The notes: generated from the sequence alone by a model not told the origin. A DNA stretch of 64,000 nt from Pseudogracilibacillus sp037071985 (GCF_037071985.1 NZ_JAXHDF010000010.1:1-64000); one strand, 5' to 3'. Positions 27,563 to 36,363 are shown, counted from the first letter of the stretch. Made by a program: numbers and translations.

Positions 27563-28129
27563 ATGCGAATTCAAAAAATGTTGGAGTATAATAAACAATT
27601 TGTTGCAAACAAAAATTATGAACAATTTTTATCGAATTCGATTCCTAATAAAAAAATGGTTGTGTTTACTTGTATGGAATCAAGGCTTGTAGAGTTATTG
27701 CCAAAAGCCTTAAACATCCAAAATGGCGATGTAAAAATGGTTAAAAACGCAGGGGCAATCATTCGTAAATCGTTCGACAGTATCATTAAAAGTATTCTTG
27801 TAGCAGTATACAAACTTCAAGCAGAAGAAATTGTAGTTATAGGACATCATGATTGTGGTATGTCCTGTGTGAATACAAATGAATTAATGGATATGATGAA
27901 AGAAGAAGAAGGAATAACAGAAGAAACCTTTAAAGCGTTGGAATACTCTGGAGTCGATTTTCATAAGGAGTTTCATGGATTTGAAACGGTAGAAGAATCA
28001 ATCGCTCAAAGTGTTGAAATTATTCGCGAGCATCCACTTTTACCATCTAGAGTGCTTGTACATGGACTTGTTATCGATCCAAACACTGGAAAAGTAGACG
28101 CAATCTCTATTGATGAGCGTAAAGCATAG
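27563..28129 (+). CDS. Beta-class carbonic anhydrase (YtiB-like)
   Basis: A 188-residue zinc enzyme interconverting CO2 and bicarbonate. The zinc ligands are the Cys of FTCMESR and the His and Cys of GHHDCG. In most beta-class enzymes the first motif is CxDSR, with an Asp-Arg pair near the zinc; here the Asp is replaced by Glu. The group is the one of B. subtilis YtiB. The ATG at 27563 is chosen (the adjacent ATG at 27560 is equally possible) because AAAGGGG lies eight bases upstream. It is transcribed away from bmrCD. Confidence 0.85.
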   Translation: MRIQKMLEYNKQFVANKNYEQFLSNSIPNKKMVVFTCMESRLVELLPKALNIQNGDVKMVKNAGAIIRKSFDSIIKSILVAVYKLQAEEIVVIGHHDCGMSCVNTNELMDMMKEEEGITEETFKALEYSGVDFHKEFHGFETVEESIAQSVEIIREHPLLPSRVLVHGLVIDPNTGKVDAISIDERKA

Positions 28130-28150
28130 AGCCAAAACTCTATGCTTTTT
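28121..28150 (+). terminator. Terminator of the carbonic anhydrase gene
   Basis: AAAGCATAGA at 28121-28130 pairs with TCTATGCTTT at 28139-28148 and leads into a T run. It overlaps the stop codon. Confidence 0.8.
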
Positions 28151-28309
28151 ATAATTACATACTCAACTTTCGCACCAACAAAGTGAGTTAGATATGTAGA
28201 TTAACTCAAAAATGCCTCCATTTGATATATTGACAACCTTATCATGATAAAGCAGTTTTACACCAAAAACGTAGACTGCGACGTAATGATGTCAACTTTA
28301 TTAATTTCC

Positions 28310-28440
28310 GGAAGCCGCTTCGGAAAAATACTTCGCTTTCCGCAGGCACGGCCTCAGCTTCTGTAACTTCTCGTTAACGAGAAGCTACAGGGATCTTCGG
28401 ACTCGCGCTGTTCCTGCAGGAGTCTTCGTATTTTTCCTGC
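28310..28440 (-). repeat. Palindromic repeat unit A
   Basis: The outer arms GGAAAAATAC (28322-28331) and GTATTTTTCC (28428-28437) are perfect, and a central hairpin at 28361-28390 has a TTAA loop. On the minus strand the arm GGAAAGCGAAGTATTTTTCC, with GAAGCGG just beyond it, is shared with unit C at 37135-37161. Confidence 0.7.
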
Positions 28441-28493
28441 GCTAGCACGTTAAATTTTATTTAATATATAGTATTGTTGTTCAACACTGATCG

Positions 28494-28614
28494 TCCCAGC
28501 GAAGGAAATATGTGGAGACTCCTATGGGAGTATAGGCCTAGATGAGACTACGCAGTGCGTAGCACAAGGGGGCTCAACAGCCGCCCATGGAAAGCGAAAC
28601 ATATTCTGCAGCGG
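28494..28614 (+). repeat. Palindromic repeat unit B
   Basis: The left arm has GACTCCTATGGG and the right arm CCCATGGAAAGCGAAAC, with an inner ACTACGCA/TGCGTAG hairpin. It is the same family as units A, C and D, in plus orientation. Confidence 0.65.
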
Positions 28615-28708
28615 TTGATCAGCTCATAAATTTTAGTTACTGCACAGTTTTCATCAAATACGACAAGATATATCTTGGAATATAGTTTTATTTCTAGCTG
28701 TAATATAT

Positions 28709-28744
28709 AAAAACTGCACGTTTCATAAAGAAGGTGCAGTTTTT
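28709..28744 (-). terminator. Terminator of the MurG-like gene
   Basis: An 11-base perfect stem (28709-28719 with 28734-28744) followed on the minus strand by T-rich sequence, five bases after the stop codon region. Confidence 0.8.
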
Positions 28745-28749
28745 TCTAC

Positions 28750-29820
28750 TTATTTTGCCATTTTCTCTATCATTCGGATTACTTTATCCCGTGATTCTTC
28801 ACTTGAATATTGCTTCATGGTTTCCTTGATCGTAACAGCTGCTTGTTCTAAAGCATATATTTCATCTAATAATCTTTCTTGTGTCAGTTCTTCTTCTGGC
28901 AAAACATGAGCAAATCCATTCTCTTTAAATGACTTTGCATTGTCAATTTGATCTCCTCGACTAGCGGCAAGAGATAGAGGAATTAATAACATTGGTAAAT
29001 CCAATGCTAAAAATTCAAAAATAGCATTAGCTCCCGCTCTTGAAATAACAAAATCTGTTATTGCGAAAATATCTTTTAATTCTTCGTTTACATACTCAAA
29101 TTGAACATAGCCTTTTCTTTGATGTAACGGGTCCACATTACCACGTCCACAAATATGTATAAATTGATATCTTTTTAATAATGAGTCCAAGTTAGAGCGG
29201 ATTGCTTCATTAATTTTTTTAGACCCTATACTTCCACCCATAATTAGGATGATTGGTTTACCTGGCGTAAGATTTGTTACCTCGTATCCACGTGTTTTAT
29301 TCCCTTGAAACAACTCTTCTCGAACAACTGCTCCAACATGCTCTGCTTTTTTATCAGGCAAGTATTTGGCAGTTTCTTTAAAAGTTGTCAAAACTTTTTT
29401 TGCAAAAGGGGTAGCTAATTTATTCGCAAGCCCTGGTGTTATATCTGACTCATGAATAATCGTAGGTACCCTGCGCAAACGTGCCGCTACTACGACCGGG
29501 ACAGAAACAAACCCACCTTTTGAAAATATAATATTTGGCTTTGTTTTACGAATTATGTTCCAAGCATCTAATGTGCCTTTTAATACTTTAAAAGGATCTT
29601 TAAAGTTTTCAACCGACATATATCGCCTTAATTTCCCTGTGGAGATTGGATGATATGTAATATTTGGCAGCTGGTTAATTAAATCACGCTCAATTCCTGA
29701 TTTAGAACCGATATAATCAATTGCCCATCCTTCTCTCTGAAAATGTGGAATAAGAGCCAAATTTACAATTACATGCCCTGCAGTACCTCCACCAGTAAAT
29801 AATATACGCTTTTGTTTCAT
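28750..29820 (-). CDS. murG: MurG-type N-acetylglucosaminyltransferase
   Basis: A 356-residue glycosyltransferase that adds GlcNAc to lipid I, forming lipid II at the inner face of the membrane. GGGTAGHV (residues 8-15) is the Gly-rich loop of MurG; HESD near 126, GGSIGSKKIN near 187 and the ISRAGANAIFEFLAL segment near 257 complete the donor and acceptor sites. The ATG at 29820 follows AAAGGA. It lies far from any mur-fts cluster in this window, so it may be the extra MurG copy known from the B. cereus group. It is monocistronic. Confidence 0.85.
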   Translation of the reverse strand: MKQKRILFTGGGTAGHVIVNLALIPHFQREGWAIDYIGSKSGIERDLINQLPNITYHPISTGKLRRYMSVENFKDPFKVLKGTLDAWNIIRKTKPNIIFSKGGFVSVPVVVAARLRRVPTIIHESDITPGLANKLATPFAKKVLTTFKETAKYLPDKKAEHVGAVVREELFQGNKTRGYEVTNLTPGKPIILIMGGSIGSKKINEAIRSNLDSLLKRYQFIHICGRGNVDPLHQRKGYVQFEYVNEELKDIFAITDFVISRAGANAIFEFLALDLPMLLIPLSLAASRGDQIDNAKSFKENGFAHVLPEEELTQERLLDEIYALEQAAVTIKETMKQYSSEESRDKVIRMIEKMAK

Positions 29821-30101
29821 GTAAGCAGTTCCTTTCCTCATAGACAATCACACTTTACAATTTTATTCTACACTCCATTATATATTACTTGAAATGAGAG
29901 TGATAATAAAAGAGATAAATTTAATTTACTCGCTTTTCATGGTCGCTCTCACCGTTAATCTAATAGAAAAACACGAAAAACGGCCACCTCAAAGACAAGG
30001 CTTAAAAAACAAACGATGTTGTATATTTCGTCGATGTTGCTCTTGGAAAAAGATGATAGCGAAGCTATTGAAAATTCGCACCAATTCTGACAGCCTATAA
30101 A
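29821..30101. other. Region between the MurG-like gene and the IS, no gene found
   Basis: This stretch holds short readings in both directions, all without ribosome binding sites or family likeness. At its right edge lies half of a hairpin (30102-30115) that belongs to the interrupted odhB terminator. A decayed gene is possible, but I recognise nothing. Confidence 0.4.
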
Positions 30102-30115
30102 AAATCCCACTTAGA
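30102..30115 (-). terminator. Detached distal arm of the odhB terminator
   Basis: AAATCCCACTTAGA, complementary (one mismatch) to TCTAAGAGGGATTT at 31295-31308. On the minus strand it is followed by six T residues. An IS insertion of 1168 bases separates the two arms. Confidence 0.7.
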
Positions 30116-30121
30116 CGAGAA

Positions 30122-30124
30122 GTT
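30122..30124. repeat. Target site duplication GTT, left copy
   Basis: GTT directly next to the left inverted repeat of the IS and repeated at 31293-31295, as expected for an IS3-family insertion. Confidence 0.7.
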
Positions 30125-30150
30125 TGAACTGCTCCCTGTCAAGTAGACAG
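30125..30150 (+). repeat. Left terminal inverted repeat of the IS
   Basis: A 26-base end starting TGAACTGCTCCC and ending GTAGACAG. It matches the right end at 18 of 26 positions, including both conserved blocks. Confidence 0.75.
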
Positions 30151-30168
30151 TGGAATAATAAAATGAGC

Positions 30169-30825
30169 TTAAGCGGCCTTATCCCTAAATTCCATGGGGC
30201 TAAGGCCGTTTAAGCTTTCTTGTAATCGTTCGTAATAGAAAAAATATATGTATTCATCTATTGCCTTTACGAGTTCTTCAAAAGTATCATATTTATTTAA
30301 ATAATATTTTTCGCATTTTATTGTTCCCCAAAATGCCTCTATTGGTCCATTATCAATACACTTTCCGACCCTTGACATACTTTGTGTCATCTTTGCTTCA
30401 TCAATTTTCCGTTTAAATTGATAAGAAGTATACTGATATCCACGATCACTATGGATTAATGGCTTTGTTGCCGATAATGTTTGGATGGCATTATCCAATG
30501 TTTCAAATACAAGTTGATTATTATTTGAATGACCAACTACATAGCTGACAATAGTGTTATCATATAAGTCCAAAATAGCACTTAAATAGGCTTTCTTTGA
30601 ATGACCATATTTAAATTTAGTAACATCTGTTACCCATTTCTGATTTGGCTTTTCTGCTGTAAAGTCTCTATTTAGCGTGTTTTCCGCAACATGTTGCGGA
30701 GTAGATTTTACATATCGATTCTTTTTCCTTCTAATAACAGATTCTATGCCTGCGATTTTCATAATCCTTCGGATTCTCTTTTTGTTATAGCTATTTTTAA
30801 ATAAACGATTTATATACAGTGTCAC
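30169..30825 (-). pseudogene. IS3-family transposase OrfB, catalytic part
   Basis: About 218 residues of an rve-type DDE integrase. The three acidic residues are visible in WVTDVTKF, IHSDRGYQY and NGPIEAFWGTIKCE. The upstream HTH_21-like domain and the OrfA-OrfB frameshift region are absent here: they lie next to it in opposite orientation. A GTG happens to open the remaining frame at 30825, but no ribosome binding site supports it. The catalytic domain is intact while the full transposase is not. Confidence 0.85.
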
Positions 30826-30826
30826 G

Positions 30827-31067
30827 GAGAATACGTTTTTAAAAAAGTTGGAGGAACTAGAAAGGAGGCGGTCTTAAGTAAATTTCGTCAAGAACATAAG
30901 TATTTAGCAATCAAAGAACTAAATGAAGATGAAGGGTTTAATATATCTTTATTATGTGAAATAGCCGTTATTGCACGTTCATCGTACTATAAATGGGATA
31001 AACGAATACCTTCTCCAGAAGAACGATTGAACGAAAAAATTCTTGAAGAAATTAAAGAGTTGCATAA
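30827..31067 (+). pseudogene. Inverted fragment: OrfA C-terminus and OrfB N-terminus
   Basis: On the plus strand the sequence encodes ENTFLKKLEELERRRS and a stop (30827-30877), the typical OrfA end of IS150-type elements. In the overlapping frame it then encodes SKFRQEHKYLAIKELNEDEG and ARSSYYKW, the OrfB start, up to KELHK. The reading direction is opposite to both flanks. This shows a small internal inversion together with loss of the central OrfA region. Confidence 0.8.
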
Positions 31068-31224
31068 ATATCCCATACCTTTCATACTTATATTTCCAGT
31101 CCTTAATTGAACTAGGATATACATTATAAAGATCGTATAATTCACTTAAAGAATGATTCCCCGATTCATAAGCTTTCAATATTTCAACTTTTTCTTTTAA
31201 AGAACGACTTCTTTTATTTGACAT
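31068..31224 (-). pseudogene. IS3-family transposase OrfA, N-terminal HTH part
   Basis: About 50 residues (MSNKRSRSLKEKVEILKAYE up to WKYKYERYGI) matching the helix-turn-helix start of OrfA. The natural continuation is missing; the frame runs on into antisense of the inverted block and stops. Confidence 0.8.
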
Positions 31225-31266
31225 AAAAAAGCTCCCCTATAAGTAATCAGATTTTATTTATTTAAT

Positions 31267-31292
31267 CTGTCTACCTATAGGGGAGCATATCA
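31267..31292 (-). repeat. Right terminal inverted repeat of the IS
   Basis: Read on the minus strand it starts TGATATGCTCCCC and ends GTAGACAG, like the left end. Confidence 0.75.
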
Positions 31293-31295
31293 GTT
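31293..31295. repeat. Target site duplication GTT, right copy
   Basis: It matches 30122-30124. Removing the IS and one copy restores a continuous terminator hairpin. Confidence 0.7.
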
Positions 31296-31308
31296 CTAAG
31301 AGGGATTT
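31295..31308 (-). terminator. Proximal arm of the odhB terminator
   Basis: TCTAAGAGGGATTT, 14 bases after the odhB stop codon. Its partner arm lies 1.2 kb away at 30102-30115, beyond the IS. Without the IS, the stem would have 13 of 14 pairs and an 8-base loop. Confidence 0.75.
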
Positions 31309-31321
31309 CTATTTATATTAA

Positions 31322-32572
31322 TTACCCTTGAAGTAATAAATCGTATGGATCTTCAAGCATTTGTTTAATTCGAACTAAGAACTGTACAGCCTCTGCACCA
31401 TCTACGATACGATGGTCATAGGATAATGCTAAATACATCATTGGACGTACTTCGATTGTATCATCAGGCATAACCACTGCACGTTTAACGATATTATGCA
31501 TTCCAAGAATTCCGACTTGCGGTGCGTTTAAGATCGGTGTTGATAACATAGATCCGAAAATTCCACCGTTTGTAATCGTAAATGAACCGCCCTGTAAGTC
31601 ATCAATACCTAACTGGTTATCACGAGCTTTTGTACCAAGACGAACGATTTCACGTTCAATTCCAGCAAAATCTAATTTATCTGCATCGCGAACAACTGGT
31701 ACTACTAATCCTCCAGGTGCTGATACTGCAATACCAACGTCGTAGTATTCTTTAATAATTAGGTTCGTTCCATCAATCTCCGCATTAAGTAATGGAAATT
31801 CTTTTAATGCAGCAACACTTGCTTTCGTAAAGAATGACATGAAACCTAATTTAATATCATTTTTAGCGACAAAACTTTCTTGACGCTCTTTACGCATATT
31901 CATTACTGCTGTCATATCTACTTCATTAAATGTAGTTAACATAGCAGAATTATGCTGTGCTTCAACTAAACGTTTTGCAATTGTTTGACGACGGCGTGAC
32001 ATTTTTTCCACTTTAACAGGCTTAGTAAATTCTTGTGCCGATGCCGGTGCTGATGCTTGTTTGGCAGCTGGGGCAGAAGCAGATTGCGCTGCTTTATTTG
32101 CAGCTTCTACATCTTCAGGACGGATACGGCCAAGTGGATCCTGTGCTTTTACTTTAGTCAAATCTATATTTAATTCACGAGCTAATTTTCTTGCAGCCGG
32201 TGAAGCAATAACACCTGAATTATCTACCGTTTCTTCAGAGCTAGCAGCTGGTGCAGGTGTTTCTTCTTTTGGTGCATCTGCTTTCGCTTCTTCTTTTGGA
32301 GCGTCTGTTGATGGTTCGCTTACTGTTCCTGCTTCTGCATTCTCGTCGACTTTCGCAATTGCGTCTCCAACGCTTACGTCGTCTCCTTCTTCAGCTAAAA
32401 CTTCAACTATAACTCCTGAATAATCTGAGTTAACTTCCACGTTTACTTTGTCTGTTTCCAGCTCAACAACAGGATCTCCCTTTTCAACTTTGTCTCCTGC
32501 TTTTACAAGCCATTCTGCAATTGTTCCTTCTGTAATCGATTCAGCTAGTTCTGGAATTTTAATTTCCTTCAC
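31322..32572 (-). CDS. odhB: 2-oxoglutarate dehydrogenase E2, dihydrolipoamide succinyltransferase
   Basis: A 416-residue E2 core subunit. The lipoyl domain (residues 1-78) has its modified lysine in VVELETDKVNVEV (near 43). An Ala/Pro/Glu-rich linker, a peripheral-subunit-binding domain (IASPAARKLARELNIDLTKV, about 125-160) and a second linker precede the acyltransferase domain, which ends with the catalytic SYDHRIVDG. The GTG start overlaps the odhA end by 14 bases and has GGGAGG eight bases upstream. The E3 gene is not adjacent. Its terminator is split by an IS. Confidence 0.96.
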   Translation of the reverse strand: MKEIKIPELAESITEGTIAEWLVKAGDKVEKGDPVVELETDKVNVEVNSDYSGVIVEVLAEEGDDVSVGDAIAKVDENAEAGTVSEPSTDAPKEEAKADAPKEETPAPAASSEETVDNSGVIASPAARKLARELNIDLTKVKAQDPLGRIRPEDVEAANKAAQSASAPAAKQASAPASAQEFTKPVKVEKMSRRRQTIAKRLVEAQHNSAMLTTFNEVDMTAVMNMRKERQESFVAKNDIKLGFMSFFTKASVAALKEFPLLNAEIDGTNLIIKEYYDVGIAVSAPGGLVVPVVRDADKLDFAGIEREIVRLGTKARDNQLGIDDLQGGSFTITNGGIFGSMLSTPILNAPQVGILGMHNIVKRAVVMPDDTIEVRPMMYLALSYDHRIVDGAEAVQFLVRIKQMLEDPYDLLLQG

Positions 32573-35414
32573 TACTATTTCCTCCCTTTGCTGGATTTAT
32601 CGCTTCTGTAACGACTTTGTTTTGAATAATCTTGTGAACATTTGGCTCTCCTACAGAGGTAGAAGCTCTTTCTGGTCTGCCAATATAACGAATCATTTTT
32701 TCGTCGTCTACCAGCTCGCGCAAATATTCTAAAACAAAACGCCAACTTCCCATATTCTTCGGTTCTTCCTGTACCCAAACAATTTCTTCTAAGTTTGGAA
32801 GTTGCTCTATCTCTTTTTTCAATTGTTCCATTGGGAATGGATACAACTGTTCAACGCGTAAGGTGCGTAACCAATCATATTTTTCCTCTGAATTCACGAT
32901 CGCTTCTTCAATATCTACCATGACTTTCCCAGTACCTAGTAAAAGTCGTTTCGCATTTTTCTTGCTTACCTTTAGGTTTGGCTGATTTCGTAATGCTTCA
33001 AATTTACCATTTGTAAAGTCTTCCGAAGGCGATGCAACTCGCTCATTACGCAATAAGCTTTTAGGTGACATAACTACTAAAGGCCGTGCTTCCTCATGGT
33101 CACGCATTTTTGCTTGTCTGCGTAGTAAGTGGAAGAATTGTGCTGATGATGTAACATTTGCTACAATCCAATTATTCTCCCCTGCCATTTGTAAGAAACG
33201 TTCAAGCCTTGCACTTGAATGCTCTGGTCCTTGGCCCTCATATCCATGAGGTAATAACATAACCATATTGGACTTATCGCCCCATTTAGCACGTGCAGAT
33301 GAAATAAATTGATCAAAAATTACTTGTGCTACGTTCGCGAAGTCTCCAAACTGCGCTTCCCAAATAACTAATGTATCAGGTGATTGAACACTATAACCAT
33401 ATTCAAATCCAAGCACCGCTGTTTCGGATAATGGGCTATTATGAATAGCAAATGAAGCATTTGCATCATCTAATCCATGCATTGGACAGTATTTCTCACC
33501 AGTTTCCGTATCATATAATACAAGATGACGGTGTGCGAATGTTCCACGCTCAGAATCTTGACCAGTTAGACGGATTGGAATTCCATCTTTTAAAATGGAA
33601 GCATAAGCGAGTGCTTCTCCTTCGCCCCAATCAGCTTTCTGTCCTTCTTCTAAGATGTTTTTACGGCGTTTAAACACTCTTTCCAATCGTTTAAATCCAT
33701 TAAATCCTTCCGGACGTTTTAACAAATCTTCATTTAATTTTTTCAAGTCCTCTAAAGGAACAGCTGTCTCATAATGATCGATACTGTTTGCTAAAACATC
33801 TGGCATTTTCAATTCAGAGATACCTGATAATTTATCTTCTTTCATTCCGTTATAAATATCTTGTAATTCAGTTTGGACTTTTTCTTTCATTGTTTTAAAT
33901 TCATCATCACTAACAATATTCTGCCCTTTTAACACATTTGCAAAAATCTCAGTTACTGTAGGATGATTATCGATTTCAGCATACAATTTCGGTTGAGTTG
34001 CTCTTGGCTCATCCATTTCGTTATGCCCATAACGACGATATCCAACTAAATCAAGCACACAATCTTTCTTAAATTCATGTGAATACTCGTAGGCTAATTG
34101 AATTGCCCGAACACATGCAATCGGATCGTCTGCATTTACACGAATAATTGGAATTTCATACCCTTTTGCAAGATCACTTGCATAGCGAGTAGAGCGGCCT
34201 TCTTTACGAGCTGTTGTAAATCCGATTAAGTTATTCGCAATAATGTGTAACGTTCCACCTATACGATACCCTTCAAGTCCGCTTAAATTCATCGTTTCCG
34301 GTACAATTCCTTCTCCAATAAAAGCAGCATCTCCATGAATTAACACACTAATTGCTTTATCAAGATCTTGTTTTGGATAGCCTTTTTCATCTCGACTATC
34401 CTGTGCTGCTCTTGTAAAACCAGCAACAACCGGATTAACGAATTCTAAGTGAGACGGGTTATTTGCAAGTTTAATGCGAGTAGACGCCTGATCATTCTTG
34501 ACAACACGCGTTCCACCGAAATGATATTTTACATCTCCGGTCCAACCATAGTTAATTCCCATGGAACCTTCAGAAGGAATTAATTCCTTATCCGGTGCAT
34601 GATGGAATTCTGAAAAAATTTTATCAACAGGTTTGCCAAGCACATGAGCGAGCACACTTAAACGGCCACGATGTGCCATACCCATCATGATATTTTCAAT
34701 TTTATCTTTATTTGCTGACTTAACGATTTGATCAAGTACCGGCACCATTGATTCTAATCCTTCAATCGAAAATCGTTTTTGCCCAACAAATGTTTTTTGT
34801 AAAAATTGCTCAAAACCTTCAACATGAATTAATCGATCTAATAATTGCTTTTTCTCAGTATCAGATAATTCTAATTCAAATTTACCTGATTCAATACGAT
34901 CTAAAAACCATTTTCTTTCTTCATCACTATTAACATGGTCATATTCAAATGATATTTTACCAGTATATTTTTTACGTAAAAATTTAACTACATCATATCC
35001 TGTTTCCAAGTTTGCGGGTGCTTTGTCCCATAACCATGCCGCAGGAATCTCTTTTAAATCTTCGTCCGTAATACCATAGGTTTGCGCTTCTAATAGATTT
35101 GTTGTTTCATCCCAGCCGCCAACTGCATAAATGTCAGCTTCCAGATGACCAAATCGACGGATTGCGTCTAAATACTTCATTGCAGCAGTGATTTTTCTGA
35201 CATCATTTGTCGAAAATTCACCACTTACGTGTTGGTCTGCACCAGTCTGGTCCAACCACTTAGGGGCACCATGTTCATCAAACATTGCTTTCAAAGTAGG
35301 ATCTACTACATTGGGATCCTCTTTATATAGGTCATATTGTTCTTCTACATATCCCATGTTTGGACCATAAAATTTTTGCCAAAACTTTTCACTAGGTTCT
35401 GCACTCTGTGCCAC
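32559..35414 (-). CDS. odhA: 2-oxoglutarate dehydrogenase E1 component
   Basis: A 951-residue thiamine-diphosphate-dependent decarboxylase, the first enzyme of the 2-oxoglutarate dehydrogenase complex of the TCA cycle. Key stretches are GMAHRGRLSVLAHVLGK (near residue 250), the TPP-binding GDAAFIGEG (near 360), and the HGYEGQGPEHSSAR region (near 745). The N-terminus EKFWQKFYGPNMGYVEEQYD is the E2-interacting arm. The start is GTG with GGGGGT seven bases upstream. A consensus-like promoter lies about 65 bases further upstream. Confidence 0.96.
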   Translation of the reverse strand: MAQSAEPSEKFWQKFYGPNMGYVEEQYDLYKEDPNVVDPTLKAMFDEHGAPKWLDQTGADQHVSGEFSTNDVRKITAAMKYLDAIRRFGHLEADIYAVGGWDETTNLLEAQTYGITDEDLKEIPAAWLWDKAPANLETGYDVVKFLRKKYTGKISFEYDHVNSDEERKWFLDRIESGKFELELSDTEKKQLLDRLIHVEGFEQFLQKTFVGQKRFSIEGLESMVPVLDQIVKSANKDKIENIMMGMAHRGRLSVLAHVLGKPVDKIFSEFHHAPDKELIPSEGSMGINYGWTGDVKYHFGGTRVVKNDQASTRIKLANNPSHLEFVNPVVAGFTRAAQDSRDEKGYPKQDLDKAISVLIHGDAAFIGEGIVPETMNLSGLEGYRIGGTLHIIANNLIGFTTARKEGRSTRYASDLAKGYEIPIIRVNADDPIACVRAIQLAYEYSHEFKKDCVLDLVGYRRYGHNEMDEPRATQPKLYAEIDNHPTVTEIFANVLKGQNIVSDDEFKTMKEKVQTELQDIYNGMKEDKLSGISELKMPDVLANSIDHYETAVPLEDLKKLNEDLLKRPEGFNGFKRLERVFKRRKNILEEGQKADWGEGEALAYASILKDGIPIRLTGQDSERGTFAHRHLVLYDTETGEKYCPMHGLDDANASFAIHNSPLSETAVLGFEYGYSVQSPDTLVIWEAQFGDFANVAQVIFDQFISSARAKWGDKSNMVMLLPHGYEGQGPEHSSARLERFLQMAGENNWIVANVTSSAQFFHLLRRQAKMRDHEEARPLVVMSPKSLLRNERVASPSEDFTNGKFEALRNQPNLKVSKKNAKRLLLGTGKVMVDIEEAIVNSEEKYDWLRTLRVEQLYPFPMEQLKKEIEQLPNLEEIVWVQEEPKNMGSWRFVLEYLRELVDDEKMIRYIGRPERASTSVGEPNVHKIIQNKVVTEAINPAKGGNSSEGN

Positions 35415-35476
35415 GTCTTATACCCCCATTAGATATTGACTTTTCCATGTTAAACGGAAATTTCCACTCTGTTCTC

Positions 35477-35505
35477 ATTATAGAACTGTACGATAAGTTG
35501 AGCAA
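35477..35505 (-). promoter_or_regulatory. Probable sigma-A promoter of odhAB
   Basis: TTGCTC (35500-35505) and TATAAT (35477-35482) on the minus strand with exact 17-base spacing. Confidence 0.65.
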
Positions 35506-35745
35506 CTAATAACCCCTAAATGGTATGAAACTATAATGAAGGCGCTACCTTTTGTTCCTGAGTGGTATTTTTGGTTGCCGAGCTCGCTAATTTATGTATA
35601 TTTTCTAATTTTCATGATACGCTATTCTTAACAATGGGTTTGACTATCAATTTTGTCCAGGCAAATACCAACCTTATTAATGAAATCTTAAGTTAATTTT
35701 TTTACTGCATGAATCGTGACTTAACTAGTAGAAAGGACAATAAAA
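35506..35745. other. Divergent intergenic region between odhA and yktB
   Basis: No gene, repeat or RNA structure was recognised beyond the odhA promoter at its left side. The promoter of yktB must lie here but no convincing pair of hexamers stands out. Confidence 0.4.
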
Positions 35746-36363
35746 ATGACTTTTGACGGTTTTACAGCAGATGATTTTAATGTTTTTCATATTGAAGGCT
35801 TACTTCCCAGAAAAAGAGCAATCGAAGATCGTATTCAGCCGAAATTCAGAATAATTGGCGATGAACTGACAGAAGATTTATCCGGAATGATTGGATCAGA
35901 AATGTATTTGCATATCGCCAGACATGCAAGGAGAACTGTAAATCCTCCTAATGACACATGGCTTGCAATTGCCGGGGATAAGCGTGGCTACAAAAAACAT
36001 CCTCATTTTCAAATAGGATTATGGGATGACCGAGTATTTATATGGCTCGCTTATATTTATGAGTTACCACGCAAAACGGAAATCGCGAATACATTCTTAC
36101 AACATATGAATGAAATTAGTAACTTAAGTTCGGACCATTATGTTATTTCCTTAGACCATACTAAAAAAGACGCCAAGGCAATTGAACAAATGGACTTAAA
36201 AAACGCTTTAGAAAGATTACGTGATGTTAAAAAAGCGGAGTTTTTAGTTGGAAAGCAACTTTTCCCTACAAATCCGGTATTAGCGAATGGAAATGAATTT
36301 ATTCAATTTGCAAAACAAACATTTGAACAATTAATCCCACTTTATCGATTAAGTTATCAATAA
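35746..36363 (+). CDS. yktB: YktB, UPF0637 (DUF1054) family protein
   Basis: A 205-residue soluble protein. It begins FDGFTADDFNVFHIEGLLPR and contains HIARHARRTVNPPNDTWLAI and KRGYKKHPHFQIGLWDD, all hallmarks of the YktB/DUF1054 family. Structures of this family are known but the activity is not. Length is normal. AAAGGA precedes the ATG by eight bases. It is monocistronic and divergent from odhAB. Confidence 0.9.
   Translation: MTFDGFTADDFNVFHIEGLLPRKRAIEDRIQPKFRIIGDELTEDLSGMIGSEMYLHIARHARRTVNPPNDTWLAIAGDKRGYKKHPHFQIGLWDDRVFIWLAYIYELPRKTEIANTFLQHMNEISNLSSDHYVISLDHTKKDAKAIEQMDLKNALERLRDVKKAEFLVGKQLFPTNPVLANGNEFIQFAKQTFEQLIPLYRLSYQ

Larger units (their letters stand above)
28161..28647. repeat. 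Composite repeat cluster, copy 1
   Basis: About 490 bases without a gene, made of two large imperfect palindromes (28310-28440 and 28494-28614) between distinctive end sequences. The left end contains ACAAAGTGAGTT with a neighbouring ACTCAAC, the right end contains AGTTACTGCACAG. The same end sequences and palindromes recur in inverse order and orientation at 36661-37215, so both are copies of one repeat. No protein coding potential is visible. It is GC-richer than its surroundings. Confidence 0.7.
30125..31292 (-). mobile_element. Rearranged IS3-family (IS150-type) insertion sequence
   Basis: A 1168-base element with recognisable terminal inverted repeats and a GTT target duplication. Its transposase genes are scrambled: the OrfA N-terminus (minus strand) and OrfB catalytic part (minus strand) flank a block of about 240 bases that encodes the end of OrfA and the start of OrfB on the plus strand. 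The middle of OrfA is missing. The element is therefore inactive on its own, although the ends are intact. It lies between the arms of the odhB terminator. Confidence 0.85.

Noticed and set aside
29894..30100. A 68-residue basic reading before the IS element
   Set aside because: It has no ribosome binding site and no recognisable family. It is possibly decayed DNA, but this cannot be supported.
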